18,334 nt of DNA, taken from NCBI GenBank assembly GCA_009618505.1, contig WJOQ01000069.1:1-18334 (forward strand), read 5' to 3'. Below, in pieces: positions 1-7,727 of this stretch. Positions within the stretch are counted from its first letter, which is position 1. Every line of letters starts with the position of its first letter. Below the pieces are notes generated by a model. It searched no databases. It was not told the DNA's origin and saw only the letters and a program-made list of their open reading frames with translations. Position numbers and translations under genes: made by a program. Origin of the DNA: Clostridia bacterium. Lineage in GTDB: Bacteria > Aerophobota > Aerophobia > Aerophobales > AE-B3A.

Positions 1-50
1 TAAGGAGAGAAAAATTAAGTTAGATCTCTTCCCCCAAAAAGGTAAATTTC

Positions 51-92
51 AAAGGATAGGTAATGCTTTTATGCGTTGCCTATCCTTTTTTT
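51..92 (+). terminator. Intrinsic terminator of an upstream gene
   Basis: A 16-base arm at 51-66 pairs with 73-88 (AAAGGATAGG... with ...CCTATCCTTT; two G:T pairs near the loop), with a 6-base loop, and runs straight into a T tract ending at 92. This is the classic form of a rho-independent terminator for a gene ending left of the window. It separates that gene from the locus described here. The stem is nearly symmetric, so some activity on the minus strand is possible. Confidence 0.85.
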
Positions 93-100
93 ATTACTTT

Positions 101-403
101 GCAAAGGAGCCTATGGGAATATCAGGGATAATACTGTCCTGCGCCCGCGGACAATGCCTGCCCTGAGGCTCTGGTCCGCAGGCTCCTCCACCTAGAGAAA
201 GAAGAAAGGAAAAGCTTCATTTCTTAATGAGAATTTGAAAATTTAAGGCAAGTATACCCGAAAAAGGCTCCGGTAGATTCACCTCCGCCGAAATAACCAC
301 TCACCGAGGCATCCTCAGGTTTTCTAGCCTGGGCCTCAAGGTGGCCTATTTTTAGCTGGGGGTAAGGGAGCGAAGAGCCTAGCTACCCTTGCCAGCTTGC
401 CTC
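101..403. other. GC-rich, self-complementary non-coding stretch
   Basis: No convincing gene is present. Several arms can pair. GGAGCCT at 106-112 matches AGGCTCC at 180-186, and also a second AGGCTCC at 265-271. GCGGAC at 146-151 matches GTCCGC at 174-179. AGGCAAG at 246-252 matches CTTGCCT at 396-402. Inside that last pair lie GAGGC/GCCTC (306-310 with 333-337), enclosing CAGG/CCTG, and GCTGG/GGGTA (355-364) with TACCC (384-388) and CCAGC (392-396). The stretch looks clearly richer in G and C than the flanking non-coding DNA. It could be a structured RNA, a leader, or a palindromic repeat element; strand is unknown. I do not recognise a known RNA family. Confidence 0.4.
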
Positions 404-446
404 AAAATGTTAAGAGATCAACTATTTAGAAGTGGCTAAAAGACTA

Positions 447-488
447 ATGTTAACTTTGACCCTATATATATACCCTAAAGGTTAACAT
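447..488. promoter_or_regulatory. Interrupted palindrome around a TATA-rich core
   Basis: ATGTTAACTTT at 447-457 is mirrored by AAAGGTTAACAT at 477-488, with a one-base bulge. The centre is an AT-rich run (CTATATATATA). Position about 320 bases upstream of the importer operon and the dyad symmetry would fit a regulator operator or a cruciform. No regulator gene is in the window, so the binding protein is unknown. There is no T tract on either side, which argues against a terminator. Confidence 0.35.
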
Positions 489-523
489 CGCCCCTTTGAA
501 AATACCATCAATTCAGAGTTTCA

Positions 524-590
524 AGAGGCAAAATTTGGGGGTCTGAGAGGTAAAAATAGGAGCAGGGGAGATGAGAGGCAAATAAATAGG
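524..590. repeat. Three imperfect AGAGGYAAA repeats
   Basis: Related 15-17 base units start at 524 (AGAGGCAAAATTTGG), 546 (AGAGGTAAAAATAGG) and 574 (AGAGGCAAATAAATAGG), 22 and 28 bases apart. The last unit runs into the leader element at 580-640. They may be repeated protein-binding sites, or only a purine-rich drift product; nothing else in the sequence decides. Confidence 0.3.
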
Positions 591-640
591 CCCATTAGCT
601 TAGGAAAATGAAGGTTTTCCAAGAAGAGAAAAAATATTTA
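580..640 (+). promoter_or_regulatory. Leader element, copy 1 (before the importer operon)
   Basis: This stretch is closely related to 5785-5845. It contains the shared core ATAGGCYCATTAGCTTRGG followed by a hairpin, GGAAAA (602-607) with TTTTCC (615-620), loop TGAAGG. The second copy keeps the stem with an A-T pair changed to G-C. The element lies about 170 bases upstream of the binding-protein start, and a perfect short palindrome GAGAAGCTTCTC follows at 641-652. I infer a shared cis-regulatory element, acting as DNA or as leader RNA. The remaining leader, 653-795, shows no promoter with convincing -35 and -10 boxes. Confidence 0.5.
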
Positions 641-808
641 GAGAAGCTTCTCAAAGAATTAAACGGAGGACAAACGCAACTTCTGATTATCAAAGAAAAA
701 TCCTAGTAGCGGAAAGAGGGGTGATGATATTATTTAGCTACAATTCTTTGAGATTGGGAGATCCTATAGAAAATTGAATCGATAACAAATAAATTAAAGG
801 AGATAAAA

Positions 809-2689
809 ATGTTGCGAAAATTAGTAGTAGTACTGCTGACTGGAGTTATATGTCTGATAGGAGTAACTTCAGCGTTAGCAGTGACGTACAATGAGGCACC
901 AATGCTCAGAACGATGGTAGCGGCTGGAGAGCTTCCACCAGTAGAGGAAAGACTTCCCGAGGAGCCTTTGGTAATTCCTACTGTGGAAAGGATAGGGCAA
1001 TATGGGGGAACGTGGAACCGATGTTGGGGTGGCCCAGATGATAATATGGCGATGTGGTACATATGTCAGGAGCCGTTAATTCGATTTAACTACAACGGTA
1101 GCAAAATTCTCCCTAATATTGCAAAAAGTTGGGAAGCCTCTGAGGATGGAAAAGTTTTTGTTTTCCATCTTAGAAAAGGAATTAAATGGTCTGATGGAAC
1201 ACTCTTTACTGCCGGCGACATACTTTATCTGTACGAGGATGTTCTCTTGAACGAAGAACTTACTCCTGTCTTTCCTGGATGGTTGACAGTAGGCGAAGAA
1301 CCTGTAAAACTTGAGAGGATAGACGATTATACAGTAAAGTTTAGCTTTGAGGCACCTTATGGGCTGTTCCTTAGTATGTTAGCTTATCAGGGAGGCTTGT
1401 TCTATCAGCCTAAACACTACATGAAACAATTTCACCCTCGTTACACACCCATGGATAAGCTAGAGGAGATGGCAAAGAAGGCAGAATTTATGTCTTGGAA
1501 TAAGCTCTACCTTTCGAAATCCGGCTGGGCAGGACTAGTAGGAAATCCTGAATATCCTACTATACTCGCCTGGAAAGTCACTGTGCCTTCTCCTGCTCTG
1601 CGGGTGGTAATGGAGAGAAATCCTTATTGCTGGAAGGTAGATCCAGAGGGCAATCAACTTCCCTATATCGATCGCATCGCTCTTGATCTAGTACAGACCA
1701 GCGAGATGGCTGTCCTGAAAGCTGTGACAGGAGAATTGGACATGCAATGGACTGCGGCGGCAACAGAAGACTTTCCCATTCTTATGGCAAATCGAGAAAA
1801 AGGTAATTATCGAGTGTTTAAGTGGCCACTAACCGATGGTTGGCGTGTTGGTTTTATGCTTAACCAAAATTGTAAAGATCCAATTCTGCGTAAGTTATTC
1901 GGAAACGATAGGTTTAGAAAAGCTCTTTCCTTGTCTATTAACCGAGCAGAGATCAACGAGTCTGTTTATCTGGGACTAGGTAAACCCCAACAGGCATCAT
2001 TTATGGAAGGAACTCCCTATTTCTCAGAAAAGTGGGAGAAAGCTTATGCTGAATACGATCCTAAAAGAGCTGATACTCTTCTGGATGAGATAGGACTGAA
2101 CGAAAGAAGTGCAGAGGGATTTCGTCTTCTGTCCGATGGTACACCCATTAACTTGATCGTGGATGTGCAACCTGTACCTGACTGGTATAAAGTTTGCGAG
2201 CTTGTGAAGGATTATTGGGGTGCTATCGGGATACAAATGACAATTAATCACGTAAGTCACCAGTTAATTACGACAAGAAATTTCGCGAATTTGCAGCAAG
2301 TTCGTGTATTTTCTGGTTTTCCTATTTTCCCAACTTGTTGTGATGAGCCACTTCCTGCTAGTCCATGGTGTTACTGGGCTCCAGAATATGGCCGTTGGTA
2401 TGAGACTAAAGGAGAAGCTGGCGAAAAACCAACAGGAGATATAGCGAAATTACAAGAACTATGGACGGAAATCAAAATAACCCCAGATGAGAGAAAAAGA
2501 GCACAGCTTATCGATGAGTTCATTGAGTTGCACATAAAAAATATCTGGATAATTGGGACGGTAGGGAAAATACCAATTCCTGTGGTAGTGAAGAATAATT
2601 TCCGAAATGTTCCTGAACAGAGGCTTATAGATGACACTTTAAGAACTCCCAAAAATGCTAACGTGGAACAATTCTTCATCGAACAATGA
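809..2689 (+). CDS. ABC transporter substrate-binding protein, family 5
   Basis: This 626-residue protein is an extracytoplasmic solute-binding protein of the SBP_bac_5 (peptide/nickel/oligosaccharide) family. It should capture the solute outside and hand it to the two permeases encoded next. The N-terminus is a signal peptide: MLRK, a hydrophobic core to about residue 20, and a likely cleavage site after Ala-Leu-Ala at 24. No lipobox is evident, so it is probably soluble in a periplasm or otherwise anchored. The family signature LPNIAKSWEASEDGKVFVF lies near 101-119, followed by the LRKGIKWSDG segment at 121-130; QYGGTW at 64-69 is typical of the long sugar-associated branch. An AAAGGAG site at 796-802, six bases before the ATG, fixes the start. 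The family also binds peptides; oligosaccharide is inferred from the surrounding hydrolases. TGA is followed at once by TAA. Confidence 0.92.
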   Translation: MLRKLVVVLLTGVICLIGVTSALAVTYNEAPMLRTMVAAGELPPVEERLPEEPLVIPTVERIGQYGGTWNRCWGGPDDNMAMWYICQEPLIRFNYNGSKILPNIAKSWEASEDGKVFVFHLRKGIKWSDGTLFTAGDILYLYEDVLLNEELTPVFPGWLTVGEEPVKLERIDDYTVKFSFEAPYGLFLSMLAYQGGLFYQPKHYMKQFHPRYTPMDKLEEMAKKAEFMSWNKLYLSKSGWAGLVGNPEYPTILAWKVTVPSPALRVVMERNPYCWKVDPEGNQLPYIDRIALDLVQTSEMAVLKAVTGELDMQWTAAATEDFPILMANREKGNYRVFKWPLTDGWRVGFMLNQNCKDPILRKLFGNDRFRKALSLSINRAEINESVYLGLGKPQQASFMEGTPYFSEKWEKAYAEYDPKRADTLLDEIGLNERSAEGFRLLSDGTPINLIVDVQPVPDWYKVCELVKDYWGAIGIQMTINHVSHQLITTRNFANLQQVRVFSGFPIFPTCCDEPLPASPWCYWAPEYGRWYETKGEAGEKPTGDIAKLQELWTEIKITPDERKRAQLIDEFIELHIKNIWIIGTVGKIPIPVVVKNNFRNVPEQRLIDDTLRTPKNANVEQFFIEQ

Positions 2690-2696
2690 TAAATAA

Positions 2697-2740
2697 CTTT
2701 GACAGGTTCACACTGTAAGTACTGTGTGAACCTGTCAAAG
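2697..2740 (+). promoter_or_regulatory. Perfect intercistronic hairpin
   Basis: A 17-base arm (2697-2713) is perfectly complementary to 2724-2740, with a 10-base loop. No T tract follows, so it is not a standard terminator. It sits between the binding-protein gene and the first permease gene. In other ABC import operons such structures stabilise the upstream message or limit read-through, so that binding protein exceeds permease. That role is inferred here from position and shape. Confidence 0.7.
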
Positions 2741-2769
2741 ACTTTGGTCTGTTCTGGAATACAAGAAAA

Positions 2770-3762
2770 ATGTCAATATGTCACTATATGATTCGTCGAT
2801 TTCTTTTTATGATAATTATCCTGCTAGCGATATCTATTATTGCATTTATCATTATTCAATTACCGCCGGGTGATTATTTAACATCTTATATGAGTAGGTT
2901 AAGACGACAAGGTACATCAGTAGATATGTCAGAGATAGCCTCGTTAGAAAAGTTCTTTGACTTAGACCAACCGATATATATTCAGTATTTCAAATGGACG
3001 GGGGCGATGTTGCAGGGAAATTTTGGATATTCCCTTGGGTGGAAGTGCCCGGTGAACCAATTAATAAGAGAGCGCCTCCCCTTAACGGTGATGATATCTC
3101 TTTTTACCCTTATCTTTGCCTACGCTGTGGCTATACCTATCGGGATTTATTCAGCTACACACCAATATTCTGCGGGTGATTATACCTTTACTGTTTTTGG
3201 TTTTGCTGGTTTGGCTATTCCGAATTTTCTTTTGGCATTGATATTACTATGGATTTTTTACAGCTATTTTGGCATTAGTGTAACGGGTCTTTTTTCGCCC
3301 CAGTACCGATCAGCGTCTTGGAGCATTGGTAGATTTGTTGATTTGCTAAAACACCTTCCCATTCCCATAATTGTTATCGGAACAGCCGGGACAGCTGGGC
3401 TCATTCGAGTGATGCGAGGCTGCCTCCTTGATGAACTACAAAAGCAATATGTCATTACTGCCCGGGCCAAAGGAGTCTCCGAAAGAGCTCTTTTATTCAA
3501 ATACCCGGTAAGAGTAGCTGTCAACCCTATCATTAGTACCATAGGCTGGATCCTTCCTGCTATTGTCGCTGGAGGAACTATTACAGAGATAGTGCTTAAC
3601 CTACCCACCATAGGTCCTATCTTTCTCCTATCATTGATGACACAAGACATGTATTTGGCTGGAAGTATCGTTATGCTTTTAAGCTTTCTAACTGTGATAG
3701 GAACCTTCATCTCCGATATCTTGTTAGTTTGGATAGATCCACGGATTCGGTATGGAGAATGA
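2770..3762 (+). CDS. ABC transporter permease, DppB/OppB type
   Basis: This 330-residue inner-membrane protein forms one half of the import channel with the next gene product. A first membrane helix spans about 10-30, followed by the family motif PPGDYLTSY at 32-40 and a periplasmic loop. Five further hydrophobic segments follow between about 105 and 320. The cytoplasmic EAA-type loop that contacts the ATPase is ITARAKGVSERALLFKYPVR at 229-248, and the C-terminus WIDPRIRYGE is typical. Length is normal for the family. The ATG at 2770 has no clear Shine-Dalgarno site; an in-frame ATG at 2788 (MIRRFL) is an equally family-like start with no better site. Weak initiation after the upstream hairpin would keep permease level below binding protein. 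Confidence 0.92.
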   Translation: MSICHYMIRRFLFMIIILLAISIIAFIIIQLPPGDYLTSYMSRLRRQGTSVDMSEIASLEKFFDLDQPIYIQYFKWTGAMLQGNFGYSLGWKCPVNQLIRERLPLTVMISLFTLIFAYAVAIPIGIYSATHQYSAGDYTFTVFGFAGLAIPNFLLALILLWIFYSYFGISVTGLFSPQYRSASWSIGRFVDLLKHLPIPIIVIGTAGTAGLIRVMRGCLLDELQKQYVITARAKGVSERALLFKYPVRVAVNPIISTIGWILPAIVAGGTITEIVLNLPTIGPIFLLSLMTQDMYLAGSIVMLLSFLTVIGTFISDILLVWIDPRIRYGE

Positions 3763-4870
3763 TAGAAATAAAAAAAAAATAAGTACCGAGGAAAAATATT
3801 ATATAGCCTCGCAGTGGCAACTTATGCGACGGAGGCTTGTAAAGCATAAGTTAGCCATTTTTGGAGGTATTATAGTAATCATTCTTTACATCGTAGCTAT
3901 GTTCTGTGAGTTTTTCTCTACCCAGGATATGCATCAGCGTTATCCAGAATATATCTTTTGCCCACCTCAGAGAATTCGTTTTTTCGATAAGAATGGGTTT
4001 TACTTTCGGCCTTTTGTTTACGGAGTTAAGGGAATGAGAGACCCGGAGACTTTTAGGCTAATATATAAAGAGGATAGAAGCAAGAAATATCCTATTTACT
4101 TTTTTATTCATGGAGATAAGTATAAGCTCTGGAACTTGTTCGAGATGGATATTCACCTTTTAGGGGTAAAAAAGCCTGGGACAATATTCTTATTTGGAGT
4201 GGATGATTTAGGTAGAGATTTATTTTCACGTAATATTTATGCCTCTCGTATTTCCTTATCCATAGGTTTGATAGGAGTGGCTTTAAGCTTTATCTTGGGA
4301 TGTATACTAGGAGGGATCTCTGGATACTACGGTGGGGCTGCTGATATGATTATCCAGAGGACTATAGAATTTTTAATATCTATACCTTCAATTCCCCTCT
4401 GGATGGCCCTGGCTGCTGCACTACCGCCCACCTGGTCCCCAATTAAAGTTTACTTTGGTATCACTATTATTCTTTCCATCTTCGGTTGGTGTGGTCTGGC
4501 CCGGGTAGTAAGAGGTAAACTTATAAGTTTGAGGAAGGAGGACTTTGCCATGGCGGCTAAAATTGCTGGAGCAACTGCTGGAAGGATAATAACTAGACAT
4601 CTTCTCCCTTCATTTTTAAGTTACCTTATAGTAAACCTTACCTTAGCTGTACCCTATATGATTTTAGGAGAGACATCCTTGAGCTTTCTTGGCATTGGAC
4701 TTCGTCCCCCAGTGGTAAGTTGGGGAGTTCTTTTAAAAGAGGGCCAAAATATAAGAACTGTTGCTCTTCATCCCTGGCTTTTACTTCCAGGGCTTTTTGT
4801 CATCATCACCGTCTTGACCTTTAACTTCCTTGGAGATGGCCTGCGCGATGCAGCTGATCCCTATAAATAA
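3752..4870 (+). CDS. ABC transporter permease, DppC/OppC type, with long periplasmic insert
   Basis: This 372-residue protein is the second channel subunit. It overlaps the previous gene by 11 bases, which suggests translational coupling. A charged N-terminus precedes helix 1 (about 34-55). The family motif FGVDDLGRDLFSR lies at 148-160, the EAA loop MAAKIAGATAGRIITRHLLP at 267-286, and the C-terminal signature FNFLGDGLRDAADP at 357-370. DppC proteins are usually about 300 residues. The excess is an insert of roughly 60 residues between helix 1 and the GRD motif (about 57-147), rich in aromatic and basic residues, which should face the binding protein outside. A run of ten A at 3770-3779 encodes Lys codons near the start and is a possible slippage site. 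No ATPase subunit gene follows. Confidence 0.92.
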   Translation: MENDRNKKKISTEEKYYIASQWQLMRRRLVKHKLAIFGGIIVIILYIVAMFCEFFSTQDMHQRYPEYIFCPPQRIRFFDKNGFYFRPFVYGVKGMRDPETFRLIYKEDRSKKYPIYFFIHGDKYKLWNLFEMDIHLLGVKKPGTIFLFGVDDLGRDLFSRNIYASRISLSIGLIGVALSFILGCILGGISGYYGGAADMIIQRTIEFLISIPSIPLWMALAAALPPTWSPIKVYFGITIILSIFGWCGLARVVRGKLISLRKEDFAMAAKIAGATAGRIITRHLLPSFLSYLIVNLTLAVPYMILGETSLSFLGIGLRPPVVSWGVLLKEGQNIRTVALHPWLLLPGLFVIITVLTFNFLGDGLRDAADPYK

Positions 4871-4930
4871 AGGTTTCCCTCTTGGGAGCTTTCTACAGAA
4901 AAATGAACTATATCGGGGGTGGAGGATAAA

Positions 4931-5728
4931 ATGTCTATCCTACTAATAGGTTACGATGTAGAGCACTGGGATTCTAAAATCACACAAGTTTTTTTGCAAA
5001 AAGTAAGACAAATTCATAATGACCTTAATGTACCTTACACTTTATTTGTTGTGGGAGAGACTTTGGAGAAAAACATATCAGAATTTCAAAGAATTGCACA
5101 AGATAAGCAAATAGATATTCAACAACATACTTATTCTCATCTTTTACTCAAGACAGTTGTTATGGAAAGCAAAAATAAAGTGGAGATATTTAAAGGGGGC
5201 ACCTTAGAACAGATAAGAGAAGAAGTTGGGAAGACCAATGAGTTACTTAAAAAATACCTAGGAGTAAAGTGTATGGGATTGACTGCGCCTTATGGTTATT
5301 ATCGGGGTCTGAGTGATCGTCCAGATATCTTACAGATTCTCCACGATTTAGGTATTCGGTTTACTAGAACTTACGCAAGGAATGAGAAAGATTATCAACC
5401 GGTTTCCTTCGAGATACAGCCATTTTGGTATGAGGTTCAGGGATTTCCTTATATTCTGGAGTTTCCCATTCAAGGATGGCAAGATCTTTATCTTCGAAGA
5501 GAGTTAGGTTGGAAAAATAAAGAGGGTTATCTTGAGGAAGTAAAGAAAAGTATTGAATATATCAAAGAACGCGATCTTGACTGGTGCTACGTTCAGCATG
5601 ATCACTCCAGTATAAAGGAGGATCCGAATATGGAGATGACAAGAAATTTTATTCAGTATGCTTTGGATAAAGGAGTTACTTTTACTTCTTATAAGAATTA
5701 CTACAATAAAAAGATGAAAGAAAAATGA
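4931..5728 (+). CDS. Polysaccharide deacetylase-like (NodB/CE4 fold) protein
   Basis: This cytoplasmic-looking protein of 265 residues belongs to the polysaccharide deacetylase superfamily, whose members hydrolyse N- or O-acetyl groups, or related C-N bonds (PuuE/allantoinase-like), with a bound metal. The first motif reads GYDVEHW (7-13), with Asp9 but not the usual paired Asp. The metal motif HTYSH gives His66 and His70. The third motif is APYGYYRG (119-126) rather than RPPYG. A late QHDH (222-225) supplies the C-terminal His. There is no signal peptide. GTG at 4919 could start the frame, but GGAGG at 4921-4925 sits five bases before the ATG at 4931, so the ATG is chosen. It is 60 bases downstream of the permease gene and probably in the same operon. 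Deacylation of an imported sugar is the simplest reading; the exact substrate is unknown. Confidence 0.75.
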   Translation: MSILLIGYDVEHWDSKITQVFLQKVRQIHNDLNVPYTLFVVGETLEKNISEFQRIAQDKQIDIQQHTYSHLLLKTVVMESKNKVEIFKGGTLEQIREEVGKTNELLKKYLGVKCMGLTAPYGYYRGLSDRPDILQILHDLGIRFTRTYARNEKDYQPVSFEIQPFWYEVQGFPYILEFPIQGWQDLYLRRELGWKNKEGYLEEVKKSIEYIKERDLDWCYVQHDHSSIKEDPNMEMTRNFIQYALDKGVTFTSYKNYYNKKMKEK

Positions 5729-5784
5729 GTATTTATGAAAATTAATGAGCTAAAATAAGGCCAGAAGGAGATAGAAAATTAAGA

Positions 5785-5845
5785 AAATAGATAGGCTCAT
5801 TAGCTTGGGGGAAAGGAAGGCTTTCTAAGAAAGATAGTGTTTAAA
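5785..5845 (+). promoter_or_regulatory. Leader element, copy 2 (before the ThuA-UroD unit)
   Basis: Partner of the element at 580-640, with the same core ATAGGCTCATTAGCTTGGG. The hairpin here is GGAAAG with CTTTCT around a GAAGG loop; compared with copy 1 the closing pair is G-C instead of A-T, and one outer pair is G:T. It lies in the 200-base gap between the deacetylase-like gene and the ThuA gene, about 85 bases before the ThuA start. A further small hairpin, ATGTTT (5897-5902) with AAACAT (5909-5914), lies just before the ribosome binding site AAGGAGG (5917-5923). The gap therefore looks like a regulated leader rather than plain spacer. Confidence 0.5.
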
Positions 5846-5928
5846 AATTAGTCTTTTCAGAGGTTTTTCAGGAAAGAATGAACCATGTCATCCAACATGT
5901 TTTCAAGGAAACATAAAAGGAGGAATAT

Positions 5929-6564
5929 ATGCAAAAGATAAAGACATTAGTACTTACCGGCGGAGAGATTCATGATTTTAAAGGATGTGGAGAAGCTATT
6001 GTTGATGCTCTGTCAAAGAATGAAAAATTTGACATTACCAAAGTAGAGAATGACCTTTCTATCCTGGTAGCGCCGAACTTAGATCCCTATGATCTTATTA
6101 TTTTTTACTACACTGTGGGGAAAATTACTGATGACCAGAAAAATGGACTTCTTAACTTTATAGCTTCAGGGAAAGGATATGTAGGTGTTCATTCTGCCGC
6201 CGATTCTTTTAGAGAATGTCCTGGATATCGTGCTATGGTAGGAGGACATTTTGTTACCCATCCTCATTATCGAGAATATCAAGTAAGCGTTGTTGATTCT
6301 AAGCATCCTATTACTAAAGACCTTACAGAATTCACGGTTACAGATGAGCAATATATTTTAGATTTCGATCCTCGGGTCAATATCCTCTGTTCAGCTTTAT
6401 GGAAAGGAAAGGCTCTACCTGTAGCCTGGACGAAAGATTGGGGGAAGGGGCACATCTTTTATTTAGCTTTAGGACACGATAAAAAAGCTTGCCAACAACA
6501 GATTTTTGGTCTCCTTCTTGTGCGGGGAGTTCTGTGGATTGCTCTACAAGGAGACAAGAAATGA
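5929..6564 (+). CDS. ThuA-like protein (trehalose-utilisation family)
   Basis: This 211-residue protein matches the ThuA family (PF06283), which has a class I glutamine-amidotransferase-like fold. Members occur in sugar-catabolic loci, often where 3-keto glycosides are handled; biochemical roles vary and are not settled for most. Visible signatures are LTGGEIHDFKG near 9-19, GVHSAADSF at 86-94, GGHFVTHP at 105-112, TDEQY at 138-142 and GKGHIFYLALGHD at 172-184. The length is normal for the single-domain form. There is no signal peptide. AAGGAGG at 5917-5923 supports the start. It overlaps the next gene by ATGA, so the two products are probably made together. No Gfo/Idh/MocA oxidoreductase, the usual companion for keto-sugar formation, is in the window. 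Confidence 0.85.
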   Translation: MQKIKTLVLTGGEIHDFKGCGEAIVDALSKNEKFDITKVENDLSILVAPNLDPYDLIIFYYTVGKITDDQKNGLLNFIASGKGYVGVHSAADSFRECPGYRAMVGGHFVTHPHYREYQVSVVDSKHPITKDLTEFTVTDEQYILDFDPRVNILCSALWKGKALPVAWTKDWGKGHIFYLALGHDKKACQQQIFGLLLVRGVLWIALQGDKK

Positions 6565-7727
6565 AAAAATTATTATCATCGAGAGAGCGGTTATTGTTGA
6601 CTATTAACCACAAAGAACCTGATTATATACCTTTATGTATCGGTTTCCTTGATTATATTCCAAAAAATTGGTCTAATCAATTCCAACGAGCAGAAGAGCT
6701 TCTTGCACTCGGTGTAGATGATATATTTACTATTTCCCCGCCGTTCGGGTTTGACCCAAATGTTAAGGTGAAAAAATGGAGTGAAACTTCTCCTGATGAG
6801 TCTCACTCTTTGTTAATCAAAGAATATTATACACCTAAGGGAATTTTGCGTACAGTTATTAAAAAAACACAGGACTGGCCTCATAGAGATGATATTCCTC
6901 TTTTTAGCGATTTCAGTGTTCCACGGGCAAAGAAGCATTTAATCTCTACTAATATCAATGATAATGATCTCGAGAAACTCCCTTACTTATTATGGGAACC
7001 TAATTCTGCTCAGCTTGATGATTTCTATGAAAATGCTAAAGAAGTAAAAAAATTTGCAGATAAATATGGTCTTTTAATAGAAGGTTTGGCAGGAACAGCT
7101 GGTGATACAGCTTTTTGGCTTTGTGATGTACAAGATCTTCTGTTAGCTACTGTAGATAATCCCTTCTTCGTTGAGAAATTACTAGATATCATTCATCAAT
7201 TTGAGATAAGACGCATTGAACGAGTTCTCGACGTTGGCGTCGATATTGTTGTCCATCGAGCCTGGTATGAAACAACTGACTTCTGGTCGCCTTCTTTATA
7301 TAGACGTTTCTTTGTTCCTTTGTTGAGTAAAGAAATTGAACTGGTCCATCGGGCTGGAGTTAAATTTGGATATATTATGTCTACCGGAATTATGCCTTTG
7401 TTAAAAGATTTTCTTGAGCTAGGAATTGATATTCTTATTCATGTTGATCCTGTTCAGGGTAAAGCAGATCTTAAAGAAGTTAAAAATAAAATAGGAGATC
7501 GCATATGTATACAGGGAGGGATAAATAGTTTTCTAACCGTAGAAAGGGGTACCAAAAAAGAAATTAGACAGGCAGTTCTAAATGCGGTGCGTACTCTTGG
7601 TCCTGGTGGCGGGTTTATTCTCTCTCCTGTAGATGTTATCATGCAGGGAAGGGATAAAGTCTGGCCTAATGTCTTGACAATGATCGAAGCATGGAAGGAA
7701 GCTAGAAAATATCCTTTGTCTTTATAG
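6561..7727 (+). CDS. Uroporphyrinogen decarboxylase-family protein 1 (methyltransferase-like)
   Basis: This 388-residue protein belongs to the UroD superfamily (PF01208), which includes heme-pathway decarboxylases and cobalamin-linked methyltransferases such as MtaA. The fold markers are visible: a SSRERLLLTINHKEPDYIPL start, an AGTAGDTAFWLCD loop, and the late IQGGIN...GPGGGFILSP segment. Where methyltransferases carry a zinc-binding His-x-Cys-Gly and UroD a His-x-Asp-Gly, this protein has Met273-Ser-Thr275-Gly, and the later Gly-Cys position reads Pro-Val-Asp. Canonical chemistry of either kind is therefore doubtful. The start at 6561 is set by AAGGAG at 6549-6554 and overlaps the ThuA stop codon as ATGA; an upstream in-frame ATG at 6489 lies inside the ThuA gene and is rejected. 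Its placement among glycan genes suggests action on a sugar or a sugar-derived methyl group. Confidence 0.85.
   Translation: MKKLLSSRERLLLTINHKEPDYIPLCIGFLDYIPKNWSNQFQRAEELLALGVDDIFTISPPFGFDPNVKVKKWSETSPDESHSLLIKEYYTPKGILRTVIKKTQDWPHRDDIPLFSDFSVPRAKKHLISTNINDNDLEKLPYLLWEPNSAQLDDFYENAKEVKKFADKYGLLIEGLAGTAGDTAFWLCDVQDLLLATVDNPFFVEKLLDIIHQFEIRRIERVLDVGVDIVVHRAWYETTDFWSPSLYRRFFVPLLSKEIELVHRAGVKFGYIMSTGIMPLLKDFLELGIDILIHVDPVQGKADLKEVKNKIGDRICIQGGINSFLTVERGTKKEIRQAVLNAVRTLGPGGGFILSPVDVIMQGRDKVWPNVLTMIEAWKEARKYPLSL

Noticed and set aside
748..770. TTGAGA and TATAGA boxes before the binding-protein gene
   Set aside because: The spacer is only 11 bases, too short for a sigma-70 type promoter.
3264..3710. 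Minus-strand open frame of 148 codons within the first permease gene
   Set aside because: It is antisense to well-supported membrane helices and the EAA loop, with no ribosome binding site of note.
6489..6560. Upstream extension of UroD-1 into the ThuA gene
   Set aside because: The extra 24 residues overlap the ThuA frame and lack family similarity; the ATG at 6561 has a strong ribosome binding site and an ATGA coupling.
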